Shown: positions 8,480 through 17,722, counted from the stretch's first letter. The stretch: 64,000 bases of DNA from JADJPL01 sp040382095 (GCA_040382095.1 JBEIGB010000006.1:10664-74663), one strand, 5' to 3'. A program made the numbers and translations. Notes: generated by a model from the sequence alone, not told the origin.

Positions 8480-9412
8480 ATGACGCCATCAGATAAAATA
8501 TATATTGCAGGACATACCGGAATGGTAGGATCCGCAATCGTCCGAAAACTACGCGCAGCAGGGTATGACCATCTACTGCTCCGTACGAGCCGGGAACTGG
8601 ACCTGCGCCGCCAGGATGAGGTGGAAGCTTTTTTTCACAGGGAACGCCCCGATTATGTCTTTCTTGCAGCAGCCAAAGTTGGAGGGATTTTAGCTAACAA
8701 TACCTACCGGGCTGCATTCTTGTACGACAACCTCATGATCCAGTCGAATGTGATTGATGCCGCCTACCGCAACGGGGTAAAAAAACTTTTGTTCCTGGGG
8801 TCTTCCTGTATCTATCCCAAAATGGCCCCACAACCGCTCAAAGAAGAATACCTGCTCACTGGCCTGTTGGAACCGACCAATGAGCCATACGCAATCGCCA
8901 AAATTGCGGGAATCAAAATGTGTGATGCATATCGTTCACAGTACGGCTGCAACTTCATTTCCGCCATGCCCACCAACCTCTACGGGCCTAACGACAATTA
9001 CGACCTCCTCAACTCCCATGTGTTGCCCGCACTGATCCGGAAATTCCATGAAGCCCGGCGCAACGCTGCCCCGGAAGTGTCTCTCTGGGGTAGCGGTAAG
9101 CCCAGAAGAGAATTCCTGCATGTGGACGACCTCGCCGATGCCTGCTTCTTCCTCATGCATTCCTTTGATGAACCAGGCCTCGTAAATATTGGTACAGGCG
9201 AAGACATCGCAATCCTCGACCTCGCCTGTCTCATCCGCGAAATTACCGGGTTTAGAGGCCATATTTCCCATGACCGCTCCAAGCCGGACGGTACGCCGCA
9301 GAAATTACTGGATGTCGAAAAGCTGCATGCATTGGGCTGGAAGCACCGAATCCCTTTGGATGAAGGGATTCGGTCCGTATATACTTCCCTCACCAGCCAA
9401 CCATGGTATTAA
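8480..9412 (+). CDS. fcl: GDP-L-fucose synthase
   Basis: It encodes 310 residues. It is the epimerase/reductase that turns GDP-4-keto-6-deoxymannose into GDP-L-fucose. The glycine motif GHTGMVG is at 11-17, GSSCIYPK at about 107, and the catalytic Tyr/Lys pair in NEPYAIAKIAG at about 136. The ATG at 8480 is chosen because the family starts directly before the nucleotide-binding strand; an upstream in-frame start at 8396 would overlap gmd and add 28 unrelated residues. It forms an operon with gmd. Confidence 0.96.
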   Translation: MTPSDKIYIAGHTGMVGSAIVRKLRAAGYDHLLLRTSRELDLRRQDEVEAFFHRERPDYVFLAAAKVGGILANNTYRAAFLYDNLMIQSNVIDAAYRNGVKKLLFLGSSCIYPKMAPQPLKEEYLLTGLLEPTNEPYAIAKIAGIKMCDAYRSQYGCNFISAMPTNLYGPNDNYDLLNSHVLPALIRKFHEARRNAAPEVSLWGSGKPRREFLHVDDLADACFFLMHSFDEPGLVNIGTGEDIAILDLACLIREITGFRGHISHDRSKPDGTPQKLLDVEKLHALGWKHRIPLDEGIRSVYTSLTSQPWY

Positions 9413-9545
9413 CCCACCCCTTCGGAAGCCAATCATCAATCGGGATATTCCCCCCCAAATCCTGTGATATTCAATATGGCTATCCAAATTTTACCTGTTT
9501 TTCAATTTATTATGTAAAAAATACAGGAATATTTTTTTAAAAAAA

Positions 9546-9577
9546 CTTGCACAAAGCAAAAAAGCCACTTACTTTTG
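9546..9577 (+). promoter_or_regulatory. Promoter of the rplM ribosomal block
   Basis: A -33-like CTTG (9546-9549) and the -7 box TACTTTTG (9570-9577, consensus TAnnTTTG) have a 20-base spacer. It lies about 140 bases before rplM, leaving a leader long enough for autogenous control. The rest of the 303-base gap after fcl shows no other feature. Confidence 0.6.
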
Positions 9578-9715
9578 CAACCGCTTTGGGGCAGGAGCGT
9601 CTCAACAGACCGCAATTGTCAACGGAAATTATCCTATCCAGTGGGCGGGTAAGCATAAAAATCCAAAGCAAAACGTCGGATTTAACTTTGATTCAATCAT
9701 AAAACATCAAATATC

Positions 9716-10159
9716 GTGGATACGCGGAGCTACAAAACGATCAGCGCTAAAAAAGAGACCGTGGAGCGGAAGTGGTATGTCATTGATGCGGAGGGAGAGG
9801 TCGTAGGCCGCCTCTGTTCGCGGATCGCACATGTACTGCGGGGAAAACATAAGCCCTCCTTCACCCCGCATATAGACACCGGCGATTATATCATTGTCAT
9901 CAATGCAGAAAAAGTGCGTTTCACGGGGCAAAAACTGCTCCAAAAGGAGTATCAGACCTATTCGGGCTATCAGGGCGGGCAAAAAATTGCCACGGCACGC
10001 GAGTTGCTGGCAAGAAAACCTTTCGCAATCATCGAGCGCGGTGTAAAAGGTATGCTCCCCAAAAACCGACTGGGAAGGGCTATGTTCAAAAAACTGTTCG
10101 TGTACGCAGGGTCGGAACATCCGCACTCGGCACAACAGCCCGAAGCATTCAAGTTCTAA
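9716..10159 (+). CDS. rplM: 50S ribosomal protein L13
   Basis: It encodes 147 residues, close to the usual length. It begins with GTG: the first residues (MDTRSYKTISAKKETVERKW) align with the normal L13 N-terminus, and there is no earlier in-frame ATG that fits. The stretches GRLCSRIAHVLRGKHK and KGMLPKNRLGRAMFKKLFVY are L13 hallmarks. It is the first gene of the rplM-rpsI-rpsB-tsf block. L13 is an early-assembling protein of the large subunit. Confidence 0.97.
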   Translation: MDTRSYKTISAKKETVERKWYVIDAEGEVVGRLCSRIAHVLRGKHKPSFTPHIDTGDYIIVINAEKVRFTGQKLLQKEYQTYSGYQGGQKIATARELLARKPFAIIERGVKGMLPKNRLGRAMFKKLFVYAGSEHPHSAQQPEAFKF

Positions 10160-10211
10160 TTCATTTATCATTGTTCGCCAATAACGGACGCTAAATATTT
10201 TCGGCAGGTCT

Positions 10212-10598
10212 ATGGAAATGATCAATGCAACCGGTAGAAGGAAGTGCTCAGTGGCACGAGTCTATCTAAAAAAAGGAGAAGGGAAAATAGAGGTCAATGG
10301 CAAGGATTATAAGGAGTATTTCCCACAAATCCATGTCCAGGGCACCGTCACTTCCCCGCTCGAAACCGTAGAGGTGAGCAGCCTGTACGATATCGTCGTC
10401 AATGTGACCGGCGGTGGGTTCAAAGGGCAGGCCGAGGCAGTACGCCTGGGGATATCCCGCGCCCTGGTAAGGCTCAACGAAGACTTCAGGAAGCCGCTCA
10501 AATCGCGCAAATACCTTACCCGCGATGCCCGCGAGGTAGAGCGCAAAAAGTATGGCAAGCCTAAAGCAAGAAAGAGCTTCCAGTTCAGCAAGCGTTAA
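10212..10598 (+). CDS. rpsI: 30S ribosomal protein S9
   Basis: It encodes 128 residues. It opens with INATGRRKCSVARVYL and ends in the conserved basic tail KARKSFQFSKR, whose last residues reach the tRNA binding sites of the small subunit. GGGFKGQAEAVRLGISRAL in the middle is typical. It lies 52 bp after rplM, the standard pairing in bacteria. Confidence 0.97.
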   Translation: MEMINATGRRKCSVARVYLKKGEGKIEVNGKDYKEYFPQIHVQGTVTSPLETVEVSSLYDIVVNVTGGGFKGQAEAVRLGISRALVRLNEDFRKPLKSRKYLTRDAREVERKKYGKPKARKSFQFSKR

Positions 10599-10631
10599 GC
10601 CTTCACCCCTTGTTTTTCTCCATCTATTAAA

Positions 10632-11366
10632 ATGAAAGACATGAATAAGCCTACCTATAAAGAACTCCTCGATGCAGGTGTGCATTTTGGCCACCTCAAG
10701 AAAAAATGGAACCCTAAAATGTCTCCGTATATCTTCACGGAACACCGCGGTATCCATATCATTGACCTCAACAGGACCACCGAGTGTATGGAGCGCTCCG
10801 CAAATGCCATGCGCCAACTCGCCCGTTCAGGCAAAAAAATCCTCTTTGTCGCTACCAAAAAACAGGCACGCGACATCGTCTCCAACGCCGCAAGGAGCGT
10901 GGGCATGCCCTTCGTCACCGAACGCTGGCTCGGTGGTATGATGACCAACTTCAATACCGTCCGCCGGTCTATCAAGAAAATGCAGACGATCGACAAAATG
11001 CTCAATGATGGCTCACTGAGCAGCGTGACGAAAAAAGAACGCCTCACACTGACGCGCGAACGCGACAAACTCGAAAAAGTACTCGGTGGCGTGGCTAACC
11101 TGCTCCGCCTGCCCTCCGCAATCTTCATCGTGGATATCGAACACGAAAATATCGCTGTAGCAGAAGCCCAGCGGCTCGGAATCCGTACCTTCGGAATCGT
11201 TGATACCAACGCCGACCCCAATAAGGTGGACTTCCCCATCCCTGGCAACGATGATGCGTCTAAGTCTATCCGCATTATCACAGATTATATGGTCCACGCA
11301 ATCCGCGAAGGACTGGAAGAACGCCGCCAGGCTAAACCGGAAAAGGAAGAAGAAGCAGGCGCATAA
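10632..11366 (+). CDS. rpsB: 30S ribosomal protein S2
   Basis: It encodes 244 residues. The N-terminus (LLDAGVHFGHLKKKWNPKM) and the FVTERWLGGMMTNFNTV segment identify S2, with IRTFGIVDTNADPNKVDF later. The acidic tail (PEKEEEAGA) is common in Bacteroidota. The start may be the first Met or the Met three codons on (MNKPTYKELL). It lies 33 bp after rpsI. The usual partner tsf follows only after a 453-bp gap filled with palindromic repeat sequence. Confidence 0.97.
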   Translation: MKDMNKPTYKELLDAGVHFGHLKKKWNPKMSPYIFTEHRGIHIIDLNRTTECMERSANAMRQLARSGKKILFVATKKQARDIVSNAARSVGMPFVTERWLGGMMTNFNTVRRSIKKMQTIDKMLNDGSLSSVTKKERLTLTRERDKLEKVLGGVANLLRLPSAIFIVDIEHENIAVAEAQRLGIRTFGIVDTNADPNKVDFPIPGNDDASKSIRIITDYMVHAIREGLEERRQAKPEKEEEAGA

Positions 11367-11386
11367 GTCTTGTCGGGTTGCTTCCG

Positions 11387-11403
11387 ATTTTGCTCCGCAA
11401 AAT
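11387..11403. repeat. Isolated repeat-core hairpin after rpsB
   Basis: ATTTTGC (11387-11393) and GCAAAAT (11397-11403) around the loop TCC repeat the core motif of the large palindromes, 20 bases after the rpsB stop codon. It may be a remnant core or a transcription attenuator. Confidence 0.45.
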
Positions 11404-11480
11404 TGAAAAACCTGAATAAGCACGCCTCACCCTGGTTGTATAAGGGTCTCTTTGCTGCCACTGGCACAAAATATCATCCC

Positions 11481-11640
11481 GGATAAGGCTTTGTCAAAAG
11501 TCTTCCTGAGGCACTACGCGCCAAATTATAATTCGTCTGGGGTTTTATTTGCTCAATTTTGCTCCGCAAAATCGAAAAGATAAAACCTCAGACCATATAA
11601 GAGGCCGCCACCGGAAGCCGCGAAAGCCTGATGAGACAAC
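11481..11640. repeat. Nested palindromic element between rpsB and tsf
   Basis: A degenerate copy of the window's palindrome family. The inner arms at 11535-11548 (GTCTGGGGTTTTAT) and 11580-11593 pair at 13 of 14 positions. They enclose the core ATTTTGC-TCC-GCAAAAT (11556-11572). Outer ends GGCTTTGTCAAAAGTC and CCTGATGAGACAAC resemble the terminal motif. It occupies the middle of the rpsB-tsf gap, which otherwise holds no recognised gene. Confidence 0.6.
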
Positions 11641-11819
11641 TTTATTCGGCAAATGAATTTCCTTCCGGAGGCAGAAGGATATCGCTTATACAACCCCAAC
11701 AAATACAGGCTGTAGTCTATATCCCTGCCTGTAAAAATATATCGCGCCATGCGTGAAGGTACACTAAAGTCCTGGTTCTTTATCCTAATATATCTCTCAA
11801 CAATAAAACCACCAAACAA

Positions 11820-12659
11820 ATGAGTGCAGTAAATATTTCCGCTGCCGATGTCAAAAAGCTGCGCGATATGACCGGCGCAGGGATGATGGATTGCAAACAA
11901 GCCCTTACCGAAGCCGAGGGCAACTTCGATAACGCAATCGAAATTCTGCGCAAAAAAGGAGAAAAACTCTCCCTTAAGCGTGCCGACCGCGAAGCTACGG
12001 AAGGTGTCGTACTCGCACTGACTTCTGATGACCGCAAACGTGGCGTCATTGTTAAACTGAGCTGTGAAACTGACTTCGTGGCCAAAAACGAAGACTTCAT
12101 CGCAATGACCCGCAAAATCGGGGAAATCGCACTGACCAGCTTCCCCGCTACCCGCGAAGAACTCCTGGCTATGGATTATGCAGACGGCCTTACGATCGAA
12201 GGTAAAGTCACCGAGCAAATCGGCGTAATCGGAGAAAAAATCGAACTCGCCGCTTATGGCCGCCTGGAAGCTGCCCAAATCTGCCCCTATATCCACATGG
12301 GCAACAAAGCAGCGGTCATCGTAGGGCTTAACCTCCCAGACCCCGCATTCTACGACGCAGGCCGCGATGTCGCCATGCAGGTGGCCGCGATGCACCCCAT
12401 TGCTGTTGATAAAGGCGATGTAGATGCATCCATTGTAGAAAAAGAAATCGAAATCGGTAAAGAAATCGCCCGCAACGAAGGTAAACCAGTAGAAATGCTG
12501 GAAAAAATCGCGCTGGGCAAACTCAATAAGTTCTTTAAGGATAGTACCCTGCTCAACCAGGACTTTGTCAAAGACTCCAAAATGACCGTTGCGGCGTTCC
12601 TCAAGTCTATGAACAAGGAACTGACCGTTACCGGGTTCGTCCATGTGAAACTCGGATAA
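11820..12659 (+). CDS. tsf: Elongation factor Ts
   Basis: It encodes 279 residues, normal for the family. EF-Ts recycles EF-Tu by releasing GDP. The N-terminal UBA-like region reads DVKKLRDMTGAGMMDCKQAL. The core contains SCETDFVAKNEDF (about 81-93), with the TDFV motif that contacts EF-Tu. The C-terminal LLNQDFVKDSKMTVAAFLKS is standard. A strong intrinsic terminator follows directly, ending the ribosomal block. Confidence 0.97.
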   Translation: MSAVNISAADVKKLRDMTGAGMMDCKQALTEAEGNFDNAIEILRKKGEKLSLKRADREATEGVVLALTSDDRKRGVIVKLSCETDFVAKNEDFIAMTRKIGEIALTSFPATREELLAMDYADGLTIEGKVTEQIGVIGEKIELAAYGRLEAAQICPYIHMGNKAAVIVGLNLPDPAFYDAGRDVAMQVAAMHPIAVDKGDVDASIVEKEIEIGKEIARNEGKPVEMLEKIALGKLNKFFKDSTLLNQDFVKDSKMTVAAFLKSMNKELTVTGFVHVKLG

Positions 12660-12664
12660 AAAAA

Positions 12665-12695
12665 ATGCCCTGGCGTCCACCAGGGCATTTTTTTT
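12665..12695 (+). terminator. Intrinsic terminator after tsf
   Basis: A perfect 9-bp stem ATGCCCTGG (12665-12673) / CCAGGGCAT (12680-12688) has a 6-base loop. It is followed by a run of T residues to 12695, 6 bases after the tsf stop codon. Confidence 0.9.
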
Positions 12696-12903
12696 ATCTA
12701 ACTTGTTGCAACGGGTTCAGCGCGGGTCAAAAATACCCTTTTCGCCCCCGCTATGCCGCATTTTCAGTTGCATAGCGGCCTGTATCCTCAAGACCTTCGT
12801 ATGGACGAAAAAAGTACTTTGTCCCTCCATGCTGACCCGGCGCAACAAGTCGCTGTTCAAAAAAGGGGCATTCTCAACTTACGGAAGTAACACCTCGACT
12901 ACC

Positions 12904-13617
12904 ATGGCCATAAAATACAAACGCATCCTTTTAAAGATGAGCGGCGAGTCCCTCATGGGCGACCAGAAATTTGGTATCTCCGCCGCTATGCTCCATCATT
13001 ATGCCGCTCAAATCAAAGAAGTGGCCGACGAAGGCGTACAGATTGCAATTGTCATCGGCGGCGGCAATATTTTTCGTGGGCTGCAGGCGGAAAAATCCGG
13101 TATCGAGCGTGTACAAGGCGATTATATGGGGATGATGGCGACGGTCATCAATGGCATGGCGCTGCAAAGTGCACTGGAAGGCCTCGGTGTCTATACCCGC
13201 CTTATCTCTGCAATCGAAATGAAACAAATCGCAGAGCCATACATCCGCCGAAGGGCCATACGTCACCTGGAAAAGGGCAGGGTCGTAATCTTCTCCTCCG
13301 GTACGGGAAGCCCCTACTTCACCACTGATTCCGCTGCCGCCCTCAGAGCCAGCGAAATCAATGCCGATGTCATCCTCAAAGGTACCCGCGTGGATGGTAT
13401 TTATAGTGCTGACCCCGAAAAAGACCCCGATGCGACAAAATTTGATCAGCTGACCTTCGCCAAAGTCATTAGTCTTGGCCTTAGCGTTATGGATATGACC
13501 GCATTCACGCTCTGTCAGGAAAATAATGTCCCCATTATCGTTTTCGATCTCAACGATTCCAATAACCTGAAGCGCATTATCCACGGAGAGCCCATCGGTA
13601 CGCTGGTCAAAGACTGA
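12904..13617 (+). CDS. pyrH: Uridylate kinase
   Basis: It encodes 237 residues. It phosphorylates UMP to UDP in pyrimidine synthesis as a cytoplasmic hexamer. It opens with YKRILLKMSGESLMG, followed by GGGNIFRG and the acceptor region GTGSPYFTTDSAAALRASEI. The ATG at 12904 is chosen because the family begins exactly there; an open upstream extension to 12703 encodes 67 unrelated residues and overlaps the leader. It has its own leader after the tsf terminator, and pyrH often sits near tsf in bacteria. Confidence 0.97.
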   Translation: MAIKYKRILLKMSGESLMGDQKFGISAAMLHHYAAQIKEVADEGVQIAIVIGGGNIFRGLQAEKSGIERVQGDYMGMMATVINGMALQSALEGLGVYTRLISAIEMKQIAEPYIRRRAIRHLEKGRVVIFSSGTGSPYFTTDSAAALRASEINADVILKGTRVDGIYSADPEKDPDATKFDQLTFAKVISLGLSVMDMTAFTLCQENNVPIIVFDLNDSNNLKRIIHGEPIGTLVKD

Positions 13618-13686
13618 ATAAATGGGCCGTGGCCGAATAGCTTCTATCCGAATTTTTACCTATTTTTCGGACAAAAGCTTTAAGCC

Positions 13687-15885
13687 ATGAAATACCTGCC
13701 GCTCATCCTGATCCTTTTCTTTCCCTTTTCGTCGTCCGCCCAGGTTTTCCGGGAGCAGGAAATTGCCCGCTGGACGGCGAGGGCACAACAGGTGACCATT
13801 ATCCGGGATAAATGGGGTGTCCCGCATATTTATGGTAAAACCGATGCCGACGCGGTGTTCGGTCTTTTGTACGCCCAGTGCGAAGATGACTTTGCCCGTG
13901 TAGAGCAAAACTATATCGAAGCGATTGGACGACTTGCCGAGGTGGAGGGGGAAAGTGCCGTTTATCACGATATCCGTGCACGGCTCTTTCTCGATACCCT
14001 CGAAGCCATCCGTCTTTATGAAAAGAGCCCTGAATGGATGAAGCATCTGCTCGATGCTTTTGCCGACGGGGCCAACTACTACCTGCATACCCATCCACAG
14101 GTAAAGCCGCGATTGTTGTCCAGGTTCCAACCCTGGATGCCACTCATGTTCAGCGAGGGCAGTATCGGGGGCGATATCGGCACCGTACCGCTTAGTGGGA
14201 TACAGTCATTCTATGGTACAGAAAGCCCGGGCAGCGCAATGCTGGAAAAGCACAATATCCCTGAATGGGAACGGGAACCCACCGGCTCCAACGGGTTTGC
14301 CATTGCCCCCTCCAAAAGCGCAAGTGGCAATGCGCTATTGCTCATTAACCCACACACCTCGTTTTATTTCCGTGGGGAAGTACACATCGTCAGTGAGGAG
14401 GGTTTGAATGCCTATGGGGCAGTAACCTGGGGGCAGTTTTTCATCTATCAGGGTTTCAATGAAAACTGTGGTTGGATGCATACTTCCAGCAGTGCCGATG
14501 CAATGGACGATTACCTCGAAACCGTCGTACAACAGGAAGGGAAATGGTATTACCGCTATGGGAAAAAACTGCGGGCGGTACAATCCCGCCAGGTAGTACA
14601 ACCCTACAAGGACGGCGACGGATCGGGCCAGAAAGCCTTCACCCTCTTCTGGACCCACCATGGCCCGGTAGTGGGCGTGCGCGACGGCAAGTGGGTCGTA
14701 CGCAAGATGATGAACACCCCACTGGAAGCACTCATGCAGTCTTACCTGCGCACGAAGGCAGACGGATATAAGGGTTTTCAGAAAGTCATGGCACTGCGTA
14801 CCAACTCTTCCAACAACACGGTTTTTGCCGACCGGCAGGGCAATATCGCTTACTGGCACGGTAATTTCATCCCCCGTAGAAACCCTGCCTTCGACTGGTC
14901 GCGCCCAGTAGATGGCAGCAACCCGGCCACAGAATGGAAAGGCCTCCACAACGTAAAGGAAATCGTGCAGGTCAAAAACCCCTCTACCGGGTGGTTACAA
15001 AACTGTAACTCCACCCCGTTCACGGCTGCTGCTGCAGCCAGTCCAAAACCCAGTGATTTTCCTGCGTATATGGCTCCTGATCCCGAGAATTTCCGGGGAC
15101 TGAACGCGGTGCGCGTACTCGCCCGTGGAGAACGCTACACCCTTTCCAGCCTTATCGAAGCCGCTTATGATCCACACCTGGCCGCTTTCGAACCGCTCAT
15201 CCCTTCCCTTCTGGCCGCTCATGAAGCAGCCCTGGCACAGCAGGACACACTGGCCATTGTACTCCGGGACCCTGTTGCAGTGCTCCGTGCATGGGATTAT
15301 ACCTGTGGCGTGACCTCCATAGCGACGACCCTCGCCATATTATGGGCGGAAAAACTTACTGCGCTCGTACGCACAAGGCTCCAGCCCGGACAAGCAGCTG
15401 ATATTATTTCAATGAATACCCTGATGATTAATGCGACCAGCGGAGCAGAGAAGCTGCAAATACTCGCACAAACCATTCAGGAGCTCGAAACCCGGTTTGG
15501 CACCTGGAAAACTTCCTGGGGCGAGCTAAACCGGTTTCAGCGCCTCACCGGAAAAATCCAGGAAACCTATGACGACCGATTGCCGAGCCTGCCCGTTGGT
15601 TTTACCCCGTCTGTATGGGGCTCTCTGGCTGCTTTCGGGGCAAGGCCCGGAAGCAATACCAAAAAAAGGTATGGCTACGTAGGCAACAGCTTCGTCGCGG
15701 TAGTCGAGTTTGGCCCTACTCTAAAGGCAAGGTCTATCCTTGCCGGAGGCCAAAGCAGCGACCCTGCCTCTCCACATTTTCGGGACCAGGCGGAATGGTA
15801 TGCCCAGGAAAGGTTCAAGGACGTCCTTTTCTATCGGGAGGATGTAGAGAAAAATGCGGAACGCACTTACCGACCCGGCCAATAA
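13687..15885 (+). CDS. Penicillin acylase family protein (Ntn hydrolase)
   Basis: It encodes 732 residues with a signal peptide (about 1-18, ending SSSAQ), so it is exported to the periplasm. The acylase alpha-chain region begins VTIIRDKWGVPHIYGKTDADA. The beta chain should start at Ser201 in EPTGSNGFAI: in this family the precursor cleaves itself before that Ser, which becomes the N-terminal nucleophile. NPHTSFYFRGEVHIV, SSSADAMDDY and RTNSSNNTVFADRQGNIAYW are family motifs. Substrates could be N-acyl amides such as acyl-homoserine lactones or N-acyl amino acids; the sequence does not decide. It stands alone. Confidence 0.88.
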   Translation: MKYLPLILILFFPFSSSAQVFREQEIARWTARAQQVTIIRDKWGVPHIYGKTDADAVFGLLYAQCEDDFARVEQNYIEAIGRLAEVEGESAVYHDIRARLFLDTLEAIRLYEKSPEWMKHLLDAFADGANYYLHTHPQVKPRLLSRFQPWMPLMFSEGSIGGDIGTVPLSGIQSFYGTESPGSAMLEKHNIPEWEREPTGSNGFAIAPSKSASGNALLLINPHTSFYFRGEVHIVSEEGLNAYGAVTWGQFFIYQGFNENCGWMHTSSSADAMDDYLETVVQQEGKWYYRYGKKLRAVQSRQVVQPYKDGDGSGQKAFTLFWTHHGPVVGVRDGKWVVRKMMNTPLEALMQSYLRTKADGYKGFQKVMALRTNSSNNTVFADRQGNIAYWHGNFIPRRNPAFDWSRPVDGSNPATEWKGLHNVKEIVQVKNPSTGWLQNCNSTPFTAAAAASPKPSDFPAYMAPDPENFRGLNAVRVLARGERYTLSSLIEAAYDPHLAAFEPLIPSLLAAHEAALAQQDTLAIVLRDPVAVLRAWDYTCGVTSIATTLAILWAEKLTALVRTRLQPGQAADIISMNTLMINATSGAEKLQILAQTIQELETRFGTWKTSWGELNRFQRLTGKIQETYDDRLPSLPVGFTPSVWGSLAAFGARPGSNTKKRYGYVGNSFVAVVEFGPTLKARSILAGGQSSDPASPHFRDQAEWYAQERFKDVLFYREDVEKNAERTYRPGQ

Positions 15886-15886
15886 A

Positions 15887-16213
15887 TCAGAACTGGGCTT
15901 CCTCTTTCTTTTCCTGCAGGAAATTCCGTATGGCCCGCACGGCTTTCTCTATCCGTGCGTAGTCCACGCTATAATGGATGAATTTCCCCTCCCGCTCTGC
16001 TTTGACCAGGTCGGCCATACGGAGTACCCGAAGATGCTGGGAAGCAATGGATTGTTCCAGATCCAGGGACATATATATCTTGTTGACGCTGATAGACTGG
16101 TGCTTGTCAATAAAAGCCAGTATTTTCAGTCGCAACGGATGTGCCAGGGCACGCAGGAGCGTCGAAGAGACTTCGAGCTTATCGGAGGGGATGCTTAACT
16201 GCGTTTTTCTCAT
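15887..16213 (-). CDS. ArsR-family transcriptional regulator
   Basis: It encodes 108 residues with a winged helix-turn-helix. ALAHPLRLKILAFIDKHQSISV leads into the recognition helix LEQSIASQHLRVLRMADLV, and the wing is EREGKFIHYSV. No cysteine is present, so classic thiol or metal sensing through Cys is unlikely. It resembles the gene at 16298-16636 closely enough to be a paralogue (shared LEQSxASQHL and GKFxxYS). A good promoter with a palindromic site over its -7 box lies directly upstream, suggesting autoregulation. Its target genes are not evident. Confidence 0.88.
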   Translation of the reverse strand: MRKTQLSIPSDKLEVSSTLLRALAHPLRLKILAFIDKHQSISVNKIYMSLDLEQSIASQHLRVLRMADLVKAEREGKFIHYSVDYARIEKAVRAIRNFLQEKKEEAQF

Positions 16214-16235
16214 AGTGGTTTTTTAACGAGAGTAA

Positions 16236-16267
16236 CAAATATACATATTTTTTAATACGCAAACAAA
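16236..16267 (-). promoter_or_regulatory. ArsR-gene promoter with possible operator
   Basis: Read on the minus strand, TTTG (16264-16267) and TATATTTG (16236-16243) are 20 bases apart, matching the Bacteroidota -33/-7 pattern. The near-palindrome AAATATACATATTT (16237-16250, plus strand) covers the -7 box and is a plausible ArsR binding site. Confidence 0.6.
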
Positions 16268-16297
16268 TAATTTTCAAAGACATACCGGATGGCTATT

Positions 16298-16636
16298 TTA
16301 CAAAAGCAGTTCTTCTACAAGCGTAGAGATTTGGGCGATCCGGTCTTTATTCAGGGAATAAAGAATGAACTTGCCGTTGCGCTCCGTTTTTACGACCCCT
16401 GCCCGGCGTAGGATTGCGAGGTGCTGGGAAGCGACCGACTGTTCCAGCCTCAGCTTAATATAAATATCCGTGACGGTCAGGCCGTCGGCTTCTTCGAGCA
16501 GGTGGATAACCCGTTGCCTCAGTTTATGATTAACAGCCCGCAGAACCAGTACGGCTTTGCGCAACTCTCCATAATCCAATTGTACGTTGTTCTGCCCTTT
16601 TTTTAATAGGATAGTCTCGTTCCTTTGCTTTCCCAT
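16298..16636 (-). CDS. ArsR-family transcriptional regulator (second copy)
   Basis: It encodes 112 residues with the same fold as the neighbour: AVNHKLRQRVIHLLEEADGLTV, recognition helix LEQSVASQHLAILRRAGVV, wing TERNGKFILYSL. It also lacks cysteine. It lies upstream of, and in the same direction as, the other ArsR gene, with an 84-bp gap that contains the second gene's own promoter. Two tandem ArsR genes without an adjacent transporter or metal gene suggest regulation of distant genes or of each other. Confidence 0.88.
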   Translation of the reverse strand: MGKQRNETILLKKGQNNVQLDYGELRKAVLVLRAVNHKLRQRVIHLLEEADGLTVTDIYIKLRLEQSVASQHLAILRRAGVVKTERNGKFILYSLNKDRIAQISTLVEELLL

Positions 16637-16850
16637 AAATTCGTGTCTGTTTGATGAAGTTATTTTTTCCCGTAGTCTTTTAGGTGCTGTGCGCCCAGGT
16701 AAATCGTCTGGCGAAGCTGCCCCGAAATTCCCTTAAGCGCAAACTACTATCAACGTATGTAAACCAAACATCATACCAAAATCAGTTTTTAATCATAAAT
16801 ATTTTAATATCTCTTACAGCGATACCCCTTCATCTCACCATCTCCATCAC

Positions 16851-17537
16851 TCACAAGATTGCACGCGCCTGGGTGATATTCGGGGGCTTGAGGTAAAGTG
16901 GCCCGCAATAGGCCGTATCTGCGAACGCTCCTTGCCGGAATTTTTTTTCTGCCAGGGCTGGAAATGTCTCGGCAGAAGCGGGTAGTGGTAAAAACAGGGC
17001 ATTAGCATGGGCGTGTATCCTGCTGTATTTCTCTGCCGCATTTCCTGTGAATACCATAGATGCCCCGCGGGCGTAATAGGCATCAAACATTTCCGGGGAC
17101 AATTCAGCGGCCAGGGGTGGTTCAATTTGCTGTCCGGTTTCTGAATAGAGTGCATAATACGCCTCCATACGGCGTGCATCGAGCATTGCACAGTACAATG
17201 CCCCTGGGCGGTTTGCCTCAGCGACGCCCCGTGCCGCCAATGCCTGCAGGGTATCAATTTCCAGTACCGGAATCCCAAGGGCATAGGCGATACCTTTTGC
17301 AGTACTGTAGCCAATCCGGAGAGAAGTGTAAGAGCCAGGGCCCTGGCTCACCGCTACAGCGTCCAGAGAATGCAGCGCTTTTCCAGCTTGTTTCAGGCAG
17401 GAAGCAATCAGCGTCGTGAGCCGGGCAGCGTGATCCATCGGCTCCCCCGTACCGTTGAGTGCGAGCAGCTCCCCGTCATCCCCCAGGGCCACCGAACAAA
17501 CTTCCGTAGCTGTTTCCAGACAAAGTATCAAGGCCAT
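16851..17537 (-). CDS. tsaB: tRNA threonylcarbamoyladenosine biosynthesis protein TsaB
   Basis: It encodes 228 residues. It is the partner of TsaD in making the t6A modification of ANN-decoding tRNAs. It begins MALILCLETATEVCSVALG and contains DAVAVSQGPGSYTSLRIG and AKGIAYALGIPVLEIDTLQAL, all typical of TsaB. The ATG at 17537 is chosen; the frame extends 11 codons upstream without family similarity. It is a non-catalytic ASKHA-fold protein in known systems. It is monocistronic as far as can be seen. Confidence 0.94.
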   Translation of the reverse strand: MALILCLETATEVCSVALGDDGELLALNGTGEPMDHAARLTTLIASCLKQAGKALHSLDAVAVSQGPGSYTSLRIGYSTAKGIAYALGIPVLEIDTLQALAARGVAEANRPGALYCAMLDARRMEAYYALYSETGQQIEPPLAAELSPEMFDAYYARGASMVFTGNAAEKYSRIHAHANALFLPLPASAETFPALAEKKFRQGAFADTAYCGPLYLKPPNITQARAIL

Positions 17538-17722
17538 CAGCAGCAACCTTTTTTTATAGCATCCACACAAAATTTATCCTACCCGGCGTTATTCCGCAGC
17601 TATTCACAACGGAACAAAAGCACGGGAACGACAGGGCAGCAACGGGCATGGCGCACAAGGCAGGGCCAGGGCATGACCAGTCGTTGAGGAAGTCTTTTTT
17701 AAGGCTCTTGACAGAGGATTTG

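Noticed and set aside
11553..12680. Long minus-strand frame opposite tsf
   Set aside because: It mirrors the codon structure of tsf and runs into repeat sequence; tsf is certain.
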